Origin: Symbiodinium sp. CCMP2592
Lineage: Eukaryota > Sar > Dinophyceae > Suessiales > Symbiodiniaceae
Length of the DNA stretch: 64,000 bases
Assembly (NCBI GenBank): GCA_905221615.1
Contig: CAJNDT010004602.1
Coordinates: 62,001 to 126,000, forward strand
Direction: 5' to 3'
Below, piece after piece: positions 11,335-22,199 of the stretch. A program made the translations under genes and the position numbers. Positions within the stretch are counted from its first letter, which is position 1. The number at the start of each line of letters is the position of its first letter. The notes under the pieces were generated by a model. It had not been told where the DNA came from, searched no databases, and was given only the letters and a program-made list of their open reading frames with translations.

Positions 11335-11760
11335 TAGCAACACTTTTAAACCCGACCTCCATACAACGTAAGACCCCGTAAACACTTGGTTTGCTTTTGC
11401 GAGATCTTGTTTGAGGCCTTCTTGGATTACTTCCGCATACCCCACGCTTCCTGGCAGCACAACCACACAAGGACAATCCCAAACCCAACCTTGCGAACCT
11501 TGGGACTTTGAGCAGGCTTGCGTCAAGAGTAGTAGAAGGGTCCTGTAAGGGCCTTATGAGGGCAGGGTTCGCAGTGCTAGCTATCTTGCCAACAGCATTT
11601 GTGGTGCAAGAACTTAAAGTCACGGGCTGGATTTTACTTCTGACTTGCACATGCCTGACCAGCCTCTGGCAAGGGAGCTCAGAATCTTGCAGCTTCCTTC
11701 CAACATCCGGCGGTTTAGGGTTTGGGGTTACCCTAAACCCCAAACCGTAAGGGACGGTCA

Positions 11761-11800
11761 GAGAGTGTGTGTGTCTGTGTGTGTGTGTGTGGCTGTGTTT
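11761..11800. repeat. (TG)n microsatellite
   Basis: An interrupted run of gt/tg dinucleotides follows a telomere-like block at 11710-11750. Confidence 0.7.
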
Positions 11801-12603
11801 GTTACGTTCAGAGCATACGTCCGTTGGGCAGTCTAAGTCTAAGGTTCGGAGTTTAATTTTCTGCTGCGACTGTTCGTAGATGGAGGACTACGTTCTGTCT
11901 TGTATGCAGCAAGAAGGCGGGCTTGGAAGGCAGAAGGCAAGTGCCCAGATAGCAATAACCTTCAAAGTCCAAATCTTCTTCTTTCTGGTTCCAATGATCA
12001 TCATTGCTATTGTTCTTGCAACATGCTGCGGGGGTGCTCTCCAACATTTGGGTCGCGACAAGATATTAGGCTTATAGTCAGATGTCCCAAAAGGGATCCC
12101 AATTTAGAGTTAGAGCAACTGCACCTGCAAATGCCGCCGTTGCCACCACCACCAGCACCACCAGCACCACCACAACTGTCAAGGATACAGTGTTAGGGTT
12201 CAGCGTTTCGAAGGATTTGAAAAATCAACCTAAACACTAAAGCCCAACATCCATAACCTAAACCTAAACTAGTGCTCAGGGTTTGAAAAAGGGAGCTTGG
12301 GGTCTGGGGGTTTCGCGTTTAGTTTTCATGGCTTCAGAGCGCGTGGAAGCCTTAGGAAGCAGTGGAAGTGGAGCCCATGTTCAAGTCGCAGCTGAAAGCC
12401 AGTGAGTACAAGAAGCTTCCACAGCTTCCTTGGCTTGCAGGGAGCTTGTGGCTTTGGGGGTTTTGTAGTTCAAGGTTTAGCGGTTGAGGGTTCAATTGGG
12501 GTTCTAACTTTGGATGTTGGGTTCAGGTGTTTTTACATAAGCTTCTTTTCAGTGTATGAAGGATCCAGAGCTTCCTTGGAAGAGGCGGTTTACAACCCTT
12601 ACG

Positions 12604-12706
12604 CTTGAAGCCCTGGGTAGTTAGTTACACGTGGGGTTCTAAGTCCCCTAATATATGGGTTGCGACTATACTTATCTATACTTGTAAATACGCATGAACC
12701 TTCAAG
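12604..12706. repeat. Palindromic element, family P1 (diverged)
   Basis: cttgaagccctgggtagtta pairs imperfectly with acgcatgaaccttcaag. The internal 'ggttctaagtcccctaatat' matches other P1 cores. Confidence 0.55.
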
Positions 12707-12776
12707 AAAAGGTCCCGCGTACAGCCTCTCGCGGAACCCCAGGCCGTGGGTAAAGGCTGATAGAGTCGGACAGACA

Positions 12777-12832
12777 TGGGAGTTTCCCAAATTAGGGGAC
12801 CTTAAAATAGTACCCTAAATAGTAGGATGCTT
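12777..12832. repeat. Left arm of a family P4 element
   Basis: gggagtttcccaaattaggg followed by accttaaaatagtaccctaa and tagtaggatg matches in inverse the block at 14227-14320. Together they may be the two ends of one interrupted element. An intact P4 palindrome is at 21165-21341. Confidence 0.45.
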
Positions 12833-12969
12833 ATTAATCATTATAAGGACACCAACACCCTGCACCCTAAACCTCGACTTCCTCCTCGGGCTTCATCTAC
12901 CAGGACCCCCCCAAGGACCCTTGAACAGAATCCCCACGGCCCTTAATAGTGGGTATGTGGGGTATATTA

Positions 12970-13136
12970 AAAGGTAGTTGGAGGGTCTAGGTACCCAGAC
13001 CTTCCAAATCCTTTCATTAAGGAAAATACCATGGCTTTTCATCGGATCCCCGCTATGATTAAAGGTATACTCCTTAATTTGAGTGATTTTGGAAGGTCTG
13101 GGTACCTAGACCCCCAAATTACCTTCTAATATACCT
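12970..13136. repeat. Palindromic element, family P5
   Basis: The left arm 'aggtagttggagggtctagg' + 'tacccagaccttcc' pairs with 'ggaaggtctgggtacctaga' + 'cccccaaattacctt'. A 75-bp centre separates them. Confidence 0.7.
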
Positions 13137-13189
13137 TAAAACCTAAACCCTAAAGCCCTTAAGGAACCTATATAGTAACCCTTACCCTA

Positions 13190-13500
13190 AGGCTCAAAAT
13201 GGCCCCAAAGCCTTACATAGTACGGTCTTTGGGCCCAAAAGCCTTAACATATGAGTCCTTAGAACCTTAGGGTTATGGAACCCTCAAAAGGATCCCTCTA
13301 GACTTCTAGCTGCCGCGTGCGGGTACGATATTTGAAAGCTCCGGAGCCTGAAAAACGCTAAGCCCTGAACCGAATCCCGATAATTCCCCAAAGAGTGCAA
13401 AGTATCCATAGCCTGAGGCTCAAAATAGCCCAAAAGCCTTATATAGTATGGTCGTTAGGCCCAAAAGCCTTAGTCTATGAGTCCTTATAGGGTTAGAGTT
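13190..13500 (+). repeat. Two direct copies of a 70-bp 'ctcaaaatggcccaaaagcc' block
   Basis: 13194-13262 and about 13429-13495 share ctcaaaat(g/a)gcc, aaaagccttaca/atatagta.ggtc and atgagtcctta.ag. No open frame is linked to them. Confidence 0.55.
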
Positions 13501-13689
13501 TCCATATTGGGACTTACTATTGTGATTTGGGGAAGTATCCCCCATAACAGTACCTAGGCCTTTGTGGGTTACCTAAACCCTAGTCCTAAACCCTAAACTG
13601 TGATGCCCCGACACCAGACTTTTGAGCGACTTGCTGCTGACGCGGCAGGGTGTGGCCGAGAAAAGCAACGTGAGACAATTGTAACCTTA

Positions 13690-13806
13690 CCCTGACGGTC
13701 CATGTACCAAAGCCGTAAATATACTTTGATGCCCAAGTACCTAGAACGGAACCACTTTAGTTAAGGTTAAGACCAAAGTATGTACTATTTGGGTACATGG
13801 TCTCAT
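13690..13806. repeat. Degenerate family P2 element
   Basis: The left arm ccctgacggtccatgtacca and right arm tttgggtacatggtctca pair imperfectly. A paired 'atactttg..gcc' / 'ggttaagaccaaagtat' core is retained. Confidence 0.55.
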
Positions 13807-14226
13807 AAACCCTACACCCTAAACCCTTGTGATACCCTTATGATACCCTTATAGGAACCCTTAAAGGGTTCTACAAGGGTATGGTCCCTTAGGGTTACTT
13901 GCTCCGCCCCATAATCCTCCAAGGCTCCGTTTCGGTGGTGATGACGGAGTGTGGCTGGTAGACAGCGACTCCATCGCCGCGTGGTCGAACAGTAAGCCGT
14001 AAGCCGACAGCCTAGGCCCTAAAGCCTTCCCCGAAAACCTAAGCCCCAATCTCCAAACCTCGAAAACTTGAACTCCCAACCCCGAAACCTGAACCCTAAA
14101 CCGCTTAAAGCCTCAACCTGAGACCCTGAACCCTAAACCCCAAGCCCTTGGGGGGGGTTGGACGTGGGCGTTTGTTTGGACTCTTTGCTTTCCGCCAGGT
14201 TTACCGCCTAAAGACCATATAGCAGA

Positions 14227-14320
14227 ATTTGAAATTAGGGGTACCTTGTTTTGGGCAATACTGATCCTACTATTTAGGGTACTATATTAGGCTCCCTATT
14301 TTCGGAAACTCTCATATAGC
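14227..14320. repeat. Right arm of a family P4 element
   Basis: gatcctactatttagggtac and ttttcggaaactctca are the inverse of 12777-12832. About 1.4 kb of other repeats lies between the arms. Confidence 0.45.
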
Positions 14321-14496
14321 TCCTTGTAATCTTGCAAGCACAACTCTTAATAACACTTGACGCGGTGGTAATTCACCGCACCTATACATTGCCATCGCCT
14401 GCTTTGCTATAGGGCCCCTGCAATCTGCATGTGTCCGTTTCAGCTCGGGACCTTTAGCTTGGTGAAGACACCAATCAATGGGATTAGCTCCCTGCT

Positions 14497-14588
14497 TCAC
14501 TTGCCTTTGGTTAGTAGGGAATGGAAGAATGGTAGTAATAGTTATAATTGTACCCCATTCTTCCATTCCCTTCCAACCAGAGGTAAGT
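14497..14588. repeat. Palindrome with 'ggaatggaagaatgg' arms
   Basis: cttgcctttggttagtaggg and the adjoining ggaatggaagaatggt pair with ccattcttccattcccttcc and aaccagaggtaag. The loop is about 20 bp of AT-rich sequence. Confidence 0.7.
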
Positions 14589-14974
14589 TCAAGGATGTGC
14601 AGTACGGTGACCCCTGCTTTTTTGCAGTGCATAGATTTGGAGTCAGACCCTTCGCAAAGGTAGGCGGTCGAAAACCCAAAGCGCACACACACAGACAAGC
14701 CTCCAAACTGATAAGCACCGAAACCTTCAACCATAGGTAAGATCATCAGTATCTATAAGGACCCCTGGACTAGGCACCTTTGCTGATGCCTTAACTTTAG
14801 CTGTGGACATTAAGGTTGCTGAACTCTATGAAACGTGACAGGGGCGCATACAAATTGTCAAGGTGTCCAAGTTTTTACAGAGAACACCTAAGCAAGCAAG
14901 GACGACAACAGTTATGCACGTTCCCCAGTAGTCCCCGTATGCCCTGCTTTTGGAACCCCATATCAAAGGCGAAA

Positions 14975-15078
14975 AGGAGGGACCGCTTAATGGGGACCCC
15001 TTCCCTATAATGGGTATATAATAGCTATATTGAGGTTATATACCTAGGGGTCCTTATTAAGGGTCCTTCCTTTTACCC
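14975..15078. repeat. Palindromic element, family P6
   Basis: aaaaggagggaccgcttaat pairs with ttaagggtccttccttttac around a tatataatagctatat centre. A second copy is at 23978-24095. Confidence 0.65.
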
Positions 15079-16723
15079 TTGGACCACAGAACTGCAAAAT
15101 CTAAAGCCCTATGTAAAGGACCCTCTCTCGACTCCTATCAAAGCGCTATCGAGCCCCATGAGGCCCTTATAGACCCCTGTGAAGCCCTAGTTGGTGAGCC
15201 TCCTTAAAGCCAACGGCCTAAACCCCTAAATAAACCCCTAAACCCCCAAACCCGCTAAACCCTAAACGCCCTAACCCCTAAACCCCTTAAACCCTAAGGG
15301 CCCTGAAGCTTTAAGCGTTCAGATAGTCTGAGGTCGATGCCATGTCAAGAGCAATGGGCCTGGAGTCGCAGCTGTCGGACCCAGAGGCGATCTGACTAAG
15401 GGCCTTTAGAAGGGCTTCGGGTTAGCATCTTAATGCGGGTTTAGAGCGTACTGAGGGCCTTTCGAAGTGTTTAGGCTTTGTAAGGCTTCAGGGTTCAGTG
15501 TTTATAAGGGTTTATCATTTAGGGTTTACTAAGGTCCTTGAGAAGGGTTTGAGGCTTTATGCGGGTTTACGGCTGGGTTTATTTTATCACGGTTTGCGAT
15601 TTGTATGGATTTTCTACAGCATCTTATGGTGTATTCAGGTGGTGTGTATATGGGCTTGCGGGGTCTTGGATATTGGGTTTAGGTTGGTTTTGAGTCTGGG
15701 GCTTAAGTTTACCACTTGGGTTGTAGAGTAGTCTTCACCACCTAAGCCGGGGGGGATCCGGGCTCCTTCTACTCCGCAACCACCCGGGGTTTAGGGTCCT
15801 AAACCCTAAACCCTACTGTTGGTGATATAACCTTCACGACCCTAGACTATAGGAATTATGGTATATTCTGTATAATGGGTCATGCAGGATGCATATCCTC
15901 AACCCCAGTTGAGTGCATCGCCAAAGTAGCTACAACACCTTGCCAAGATCCAGCGCTGGCGCTCTTGGGCACGCGAGTCGTTGGTGAGGCCTCCGTTTCA
16001 TATGTTTCGTACGATTTTGCGTTGTCCTAAACCCTAAACCCCTGAACCCCTAAACCATAAACCCCTAAACCCAAAACCCTATAGGGTTTATGGTGCTCTT
16101 AGTGCGTATGCCCACAGTTCTGTGCGGGATAAACGGGTTTTGGGGATGCAGTCCAAGATAGTTTGGGTATTACCTGTATCCTCAAACCCTACAAAATAGT
16201 GGGTATATCTCCCAAAACAGTAGGTTTTTGGATCCCCAGGTAATGCAATAAAAACTAATAACAGTACCAACAGCAATACTAGCAACTGTGACACTAGGAA
16301 TAATATCACATATAGAAATAGCAATAGTCACAATAATAGTAATGATGATGATGCTAGGGTGTGGGGTTCAGGGTTCAGGAATAAGTGTTTCGCTTTGGTT
16401 GGCTTTGTGACGTTAAGGTCTAAGCGGTGTGACGGTCTAGTGTTTAGGGTTTAGGGCGAGGGTCCAGGGTTTAGCGGTGGCCTTCCACTCCTGCTTTGTG
16501 TGTCTAAGTTCCTGCAGCAGTCCTTATGTCTGTCTTCGGCATCAGAACAGAAACTCCCCATTTCTGGCGGGTTCAGGGTTTAGCGGTTCAGATGTACGCA
16601 AGTCTGAGAATCCGTAACACTGCTCATCATGGCGCAACACATTGATTCCCACATGCTGCATGGGTATGGGGGGGGGTGCATACCCAAACCGTGACAGCAG
16701 GAGGAGGATGAGCTAGCGCATGC

Positions 16724-17099
16724 TTGTGCGGAGGCTGTCGACACTACTCCTTTACATTCCTGAAAAAGAGATGTGTGGGTGCCTACGCCTGCCCCCTCGT
16801 GGAACGGGAGCCATGGGTTCCTCAGGAGGTGACTGATTACCTCAACACGTGGGATCCTCGACCTAATGATCCTTTGCAGCCCTCCGGTGTCGCTGCAGAG
16901 GATCCGGATGCTTTGCCAAGCTCCGGCGATCCAGTGGCCTGAGGACCCCCCGGCACTCGTGACCTGGATGGCACCTACTTGCCGTGCAACTTTTCGGCCC
17001 TCTCTGACGATGAGCTTTGGACGGCATCTGCTTTCTTCGAGGATTGGCTTGGCTACAGCAGGGATGGAGTATTGGCGAGCTTTACGCCAAGCCAATGAG
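16724..17099 (+). pseudogene. Exon-like frame broken by one in-frame TGA
   Basis: One reading frame runs 72 codons (16724-16939), meets TGA at 16940-16942, then continues in the same frame for about 51 codons to TGA at about 17097. Both halves look protein-like and acidic. The first contains EREPWVPQEVTDYLNTWDPR and a Pro/Asp/Ser-rich stretch. The second contains LSDDELWTASAFFEDWLG. No family is recognised. The region lacks the telomere-like motifs found on both sides. It could be a decayed exon, an exon whose TGA falls in an unrecognised intron, or a sequencing error. The overlapping minus-strand frame (16580-17113) is longer but has no protein-like features I can name. Confidence 0.4.
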
Positions 17100-17713
17100 G
17101 AATCGCCTACCATAGAAATATTCTACGATATAGGATTTTAGGCCCTACATCAAGTCGAACTTTCCCAGGCTAAGCTGAATTTCGTAGCAACAACAGTATT
17201 GTAGCAACAACAATGACAGTTGCAATCGACGATGTGGGGCCGTCCAAGAGTGAGTGCTTTTATCCAAAAGACCCTACCGACCTTTTCGTGTCTGTCATTA
17301 GGGTTTAGGGCTTAGAGATTACAGGGTTTAGGGTTTAGTTATTATTTAGGGTTTAGGTTTAGGGCTTAGGGTTTAGGGTCTAAGGACCGAACGGCCTTAG
17401 GGTTTAGGTATTCAGGATCCCCCCGTGCAGGACTTGGACTGCCATTGGGGGCTGGGTGGGTTCCGCATTGCGGCTCCTGCACTCCGAGATAGCTGTCAGA
17501 CCCAGAAAGCCCATGACCCCTTATTTAAGGAGTATGGCTTAGATTAAAAAAGGCTTCTTGCTAAGATTTAAGCTTTATACCCTCATTAAGGGGTGGTGGG
17601 CTCTCTGGGGACCTGCTGGAGGTGAGTGCTGTTAACCTTGCGAAGGACTTGGGGAAAACCGAGGCAACGCTGTCTCAGACCACTGGTGGCATGCATGATC
17701 CTGATGCCGAGAG

Positions 17714-17819
17714 CCTAAGGGTCCATGTACTCAACTAGTATATGCTTTGGCCTTAAGGTACCCCCTCTAAAGGTAGATTGGGCCTAAAGTCTACACTAGT
17801 TGGGCACATGGACCCTTAC
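17714..17819. repeat. Palindromic element, family P2
   Basis: Arms cctaagggtccatgtactca and gggcacatggacccttact are separated by paired 'actagtatatgctttggcc' / 'gggcctaaagtctacactagt'. Its right end abuts the P1 copy at 17817. Confidence 0.7.
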
Positions 17820-17913
17820 TTGGGGGTTCATTAGTAGTTATAAGTGGGGTTATAAGTCCCCTAATATGGTTTAGAACTATAGTTCTCCCACTTATAACCC
17901 TACTTGTAACTGT
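17817..17913. repeat. Palindromic element, family P1
   Basis: tacttgggggttcattagta leads into the usual gggttataagtcccctaata core. The right end (cttgtaactgta) is degenerate. Confidence 0.6.
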
Positions 17914-17997
17914 AGGGGAAGTCATGGAAGTCAGTATCGAGGCCCGATGCCACGCTCTACCAGGTGCTCACCACAGGCTTGAAGGATGAGTCAGTGG

Positions 17998-18118
17998 CCT
18001 AACATAGTGGCCTTACTAATTAGAACAGGGTTTCTTTAAAGCGGTCTATAAGTGTTACTATAAGGGATACTATAAGGATACTATAATATACGGGCCTTAA
18101 TAATTAGAATAGGGCTAG
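17998..18118. repeat. Imperfect palindrome/direct-repeat block
   Basis: 'ggccttactaattagaacagggt' recurs as 'ggccttaataattagaatagggc' about 95 bp later. Between them are three 'actataaggatactata' units. Confidence 0.45.
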
Positions 18119-18779
18119 ACGGAATGCACAAACTGGTAGAACCATGCTGCGTTGCCGCGTTGAACCCTTAAGCTTGCAATGAACACATGAACACAGACAA
18201 CCTATGGCCTATGTAGCCCCAAATTCAGATACTTTCTCGGCTTCTGCTGGAGTACAGTAATAATGAAGTCTGGAGTTGTGTTGAACCTGACGGATAGCCC
18301 TATAAACACCTGGAATGGCTGTGCATGTCAGGCATGTCACGCTGAACATCAACAGGACCCGGACTCAACTTTTTAGATCTCTGTGGGCTTAGGGTTTCGA
18401 GTTCAGAGTTGAGTTTCTAATGCGACTGGTGCATTCAAGCTGGTGCATTCAAGCTGGCGCATTCAAGCTGATTCCAGATTCATGCGGGCTTTGATCCAGA
18501 ATCACCAGGCTACCCCCAAACCCTAAACGGTAATCTAAATCAGGAGATGAAGGTCGCCAGAGGTTCCAAACACAGACTGGTTGCAATGAGGCGTTGTTAC
18601 TGTTTAGGGCTGTAAGGGTTTACAGGGTTACTACACACACACACATATGCATGTATACAGTTTTCAACTTCAGATAGGGCCCAGAAGTAGTACGTAGGCC
18701 CCCTCTAGGCGAAACTTTCCGGTTTTAGGTTTCAGAATGAGGGCCGCCAAGGTAAATACCAGTACCAGTCTTTGGTCCT

Positions 18780-18931
18780 TACTTGGAGGGTCGGGGGACT
18801 TAGTAAGTAGTTATTTTATAGAGTTATAAGTACCCTAACCCCAATTAGGGTCCCTATTAAGGTACTTATAAGTCTATATATATATATATATATATAATAA
18901 CTACTTACTAAGTCCCCCGACCCTCCAAGCA
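18780..18931. repeat. Long-armed palindrome, family P1 variant
   Basis: tacttggagggtcgggggac plus ttagtaagtagttatt pairs almost perfectly with aataactacttactaagtcc plus cccgaccctccaag. The interior is also paired and contains a (TA) run. Near identity of the arms suggests recent origin. Confidence 0.75.
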
Positions 18932-19322
18932 AGCGGTTAAGGGTTTAGGCTTTAAGCTTTGGGGTTGAGGGTTCAGGGGTTTAGGATTAAGGATGCATGG
19001 TTCAGTCTTTAGCTAGGGCCCTTAGGCGTTGAGGTTTGGGGTTCAGGGTTGGGATTTAGGATTAAGGGTGCAGGGTTCAGGGTTTAGGGTTCAATCCTTC
19101 CCTGGAGATCCATTTACCTAATCGGGTTCGCTGTTTCAGCTTACATTTAAGTCAACCGGGCTTCCAAGCAGACGCCGATGGAGAAGAACTGACCAACATA
19201 ATGATCAACATAAAGACAAAACATAAGGCTACACAAGTGTAGTTTCCGTATCTCCACAGCATGTTAACCTTGTACTGTAATTGCTAAGGACCCCTGAGCC
19301 TCAACCCGGACCTATAAGCCCA

Positions 19323-19500
19323 CAAAACCCACAACTACAGTTCAAAGACTACTGCATCTAGGATGCCCAGTAATACCCTTCTTCCCCTTTTGTAGTCCTA
19401 GGTTCCCTATAAAGTTACGCAATACCAAAAAGGGAGCCCCTTTTATTCCTAGGTTTCTGGGCATCCTTGAAACCCACAACCACAGTTCAAAGACTCCTGC
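19323..19500. repeat. Palindrome flanked by 30-bp direct repeats
   Basis: A palindrome at about 19367-19468 (aggatgcccagtaatacc to ctaggtttctgggcatcct) lies between 'cccacaactacagttcaaag'+'actactgcat' and 'cccacaaccacagttcaaag'+'actcctgcat'. The direct repeats are too long for an ordinary target duplication and may be part of the element. Confidence 0.55.
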
Positions 19501-19630
19501 ATGCACACAAGGAGTCTTGCTAGCGCATGGCAAGGCTATAGCCCCTTTGCCCTCGTTTGTCAGGTTTGGGATTGAGCAAGTCGAGCAAGGGCTCATGGTT
19601 TAAGATTGTGAGGCTGAGGGTCTATATACA

Positions 19631-19742
19631 CCCTGAGGCTCCATGTGCCCATACAGTATATACCCATATAGGCCTGAAAGTACCTGTATAGGGACCCCTT
19701 TAAGGCTTAAGTATCTACTATAAAGGTACATGGAGCCTTTGG
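19631..19742. repeat. Palindromic element, family P2
   Basis: Arms ccctgaggctccatgtgccc and aaggtacatggagcctttgg are present, with the standard tagggacccctttaaggctt centre. Confidence 0.7.
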
Positions 19743-20154
19743 GACATAGTGGCTCATGGGTTCCGGATGAAGTTTGCGTACATCAAATAGGGTTTGTTTC
19801 CGCGGCCTTGGTGACTGCAACAAAGGTCACGTATCGGGTACGTGGTTCACCTCAAGTTTTTCAAAGTGGAGAATTCAGAGTCTAAGAATTGATTGAAAGT
19901 TTTAGGTACATGAAAGGTGTTGTCGATTGTAGTCATGAGTGTGGGGTTAGGCGTCGATGTTGGAGTACGTATTGAGTGCAGTATTTCGAGCTCGAGATGT
20001 AACTTTTTGAGCCCTAGATCTTGTTTTCCTTGAATCTGCCGCAATTGCATGACTTGACATGTCGACGCTGCGCCCAAAAGTGTGCACATGATAATTAGAC
20101 AAACCTATTTCGCATCTGTCTATCGTAAACCCTATAAACCTTGTGTAAAAACAA

Positions 20155-20195
20155 ACGCTCCATGTGCCTTCATAGTAGATACTTCAGCCTGAAAG
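20155..20195. repeat. Half copy of family P2
   Basis: cgctccatgtgccttcatag plus tagatacttcagcctgaaag matches the left half of P2. The right half is absent. Confidence 0.4.
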
Positions 20196-20617
20196 AGGGA
20201 GAGTGAGAAGTCCTGTACATCGAACGTTCAGTCGGCAGGTTCGACACAGGTGTCTAGCCAATGCGCAGCCCCCCCAAAAAAACAACGCAACTCCTGCCAC
20301 CGACTCTGCAGAGGAATCTGAATTGGGATTGGGGGTATATTTTCCGATGTTGGTTTTAAGGAGCCCCCCACACTCTATTCTAGTTATTGAGGCCCCTACG
20401 TTAATTGACTCCCCCGCCCTTGGGACGCTCTGTTCCCAAACCGGGTTTAGCGTTTAGGGGTTTCGGTGTTAGGGTTTAGGGTTTAGGGTTGAGGGGTTTA
20501 GGCTTCACGGTACCCTGCACCCCAAAGCTACAACTCATGACAAGGTTACATAGATGCTTTCGACACCATCCCACTGGTGAACAAGCTCTTTTTGAAGGCA
20601 GCTTTGGGCCGGTAAGC

Positions 20618-20765
20618 CGGGGGATCCTTAAGGGCTCCTTAACGGAATCCTTAAGTGTTCCTTTAAGGGGTCCTTAAGGGTTCCTTAAAGGAATCCTTAG
20701 GGGCTCCTTAAAGGGGTCCTTAAGGGCTCCTTAAAGGAATCCTTAAGGGCTCCTTTAAGGGATGC
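20618..20765 (+). repeat. Minisatellite of 'tccttaaggg/ttccttaaag' units
   Basis: About nine units of 16-17 bp (gatccttaagggctcc, ttaacggaatccttaag, and so on) alternate 'gggctcctt' and 'aaggaatcc', themselves self-complementary around ccttaagg. Confidence 0.75.
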
Positions 20766-20891
20766 GCGCATGGTTCTTCAGGGTCGGGTCGGGCTGCAGG
20801 CTGTAGGATGCTGTGTACGCGTTTCTTCATTGGGGGGGAGGGGGGAGTAGGGGGCCGTAGTGCCCATAATAAGGACCTAATAAGGCTTGTT

Positions 20892-20945
<54 letters not shown>

Positions 20946-20946
20946 C
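20892..20946. repeat. (TAG)n trinucleotide microsatellite
   Basis: About 17 perfect tag/agt repeats. Confidence 0.9.
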
Positions 20947-21164
20947 AAAAATCAAGAAGCCTTCTGCTGCTGCTGATACTGATGCTGCACGCACTGCTTC
21001 TCATCTATATCTTCTTGCGCCTGCCCTAAACTTTTAGGAAGCCAAATTTCGTGCTTTTTCGCTCTGAAACCCTCTAAACCCTAAACCGTGCCCCACACGC
21101 GTTGAACCGTGAACACAAGGAAAGCCATTGCAACCCTCAGGGCTCCTCTAGTCCCAGGCAACTG

Positions 21165-21341
21165 GGAGTTTCCAAAAATTAGGGGTACCTCAAAAGGGAT
21201 CTACAAGGGTTCTTTAAAGGGTTTAGGGTGTCCGAAATAAGGGGTAATTACCTTCTTTTGCTGTCCTCACAATAAGGATCCTACTGTTTAAGGTGCTATT
21301 TTGGGGTCCCCTAGTTTCGGAAACTCCCTTATGGCAGGGTG
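21165..21341. repeat. Palindromic element, family P4 (intact copy)
   Basis: ctgggagtttccaaaaatta + ggggtacctc pairs with ggtcccctagtttcggaaac + tccc. A telomere-like ggtttaggg sits inside the loop. Confidence 0.65.
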
Positions 21342-21411
21342 CAGGTTGATGGTGTTCAGGTTTAGGTTTATGAGAGGGGCCGCAGGTCCAGGTCTGTAGA
21401 GAGCCAGGGCA

Positions 21412-21660
21412 AGCCTAAACCCCAAAACCCTAAATCCTAAACCCTAACCACTTCCCCCTAACCCCTAAACCCTAAACCCCTAAAACCCTAAATCCTAATC
21501 CCTAACCACTAACCACTTCCCCCTAACCCCTAAACCCTAAACCCCTAAAACCCTAAATCCTAATCCCTAACCGCTAACCACTTCCCCCTAACCCCTAAAC
21601 CCTAAACCCCTAAAACCCTAAATCCTAATCCCTAACCGCTAACCCCCAACTCCTAACCCC
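21412..21660 (+). repeat. Telomere-derived minisatellite, unit about 65 bp
   Basis: Three to four units each contain cttccccctaacccctaaac, then 'cctaaacccctaaaacccta' and 'aatcctaatccctaacc(a/g)c'. It is the longest CCCTAAA-derived array in the window, with variant repeats organised as a higher-order unit. Confidence 0.8.
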
Positions 21661-22070
21661 TACCTTAACCCCGAAGAACCTACATTTTTAAGGATTTATA
21701 TAAAGAAACCATAATAAGGAACCCTAAAAAGGTAGGTTATTCAGGGTTAAGGTAAACCCTGAACCCTAAACCTCCTGTATAAACCCTAAACCATGGCTTT
21801 GAACTCGCGGCCTCCCCCAAGGTGGTCGGTGCGCCAGTCATGTGCCTTGCCCAGACTGCGCGAGGGGCGATAGTGTACGGCTGAGGGCCTAGCAGAGGGT
21901 TTAGGGGTTTAGGGTTCAGGTGTAGGTTTTAGGCTTTTTCGGGTTTATAACAGGGTTTATGGGTTTTAGGGGTTAGGGTTTAGGGCAGTTCGCCATTGTG
22001 AGCAGGTGATGTGGTCTTTGAATCTTAAACTCTACACGCTAAACATGCTAACCCTGCATCGAATAATCCC

Positions 22071-22175
22071 GAAGGCTCCATGACCATGTACCCATACAGT
22101 ATATACTTGGCCTGAAGTACCTATATAGGGACCCCTTTAAGGCTTTAGTATCTACTATAAAGACGTGGAGCTTTT
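22071..22175. repeat. Palindromic element, family P2
   Basis: gaaggctccatgaccatgta and the standard tagggacccctttaaggctt core are followed by a decayed right arm (agacgtggagctttt). Confidence 0.6.
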
Positions 22176-22199
22176 GCAAATATTGAACACTACCCTCTA

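Noticed and set aside
16580..17113. 177-codon minus-strand frame
   Set aside because: Lacks protein-like features, and the plus-strand frame, though interrupted, has better composition.
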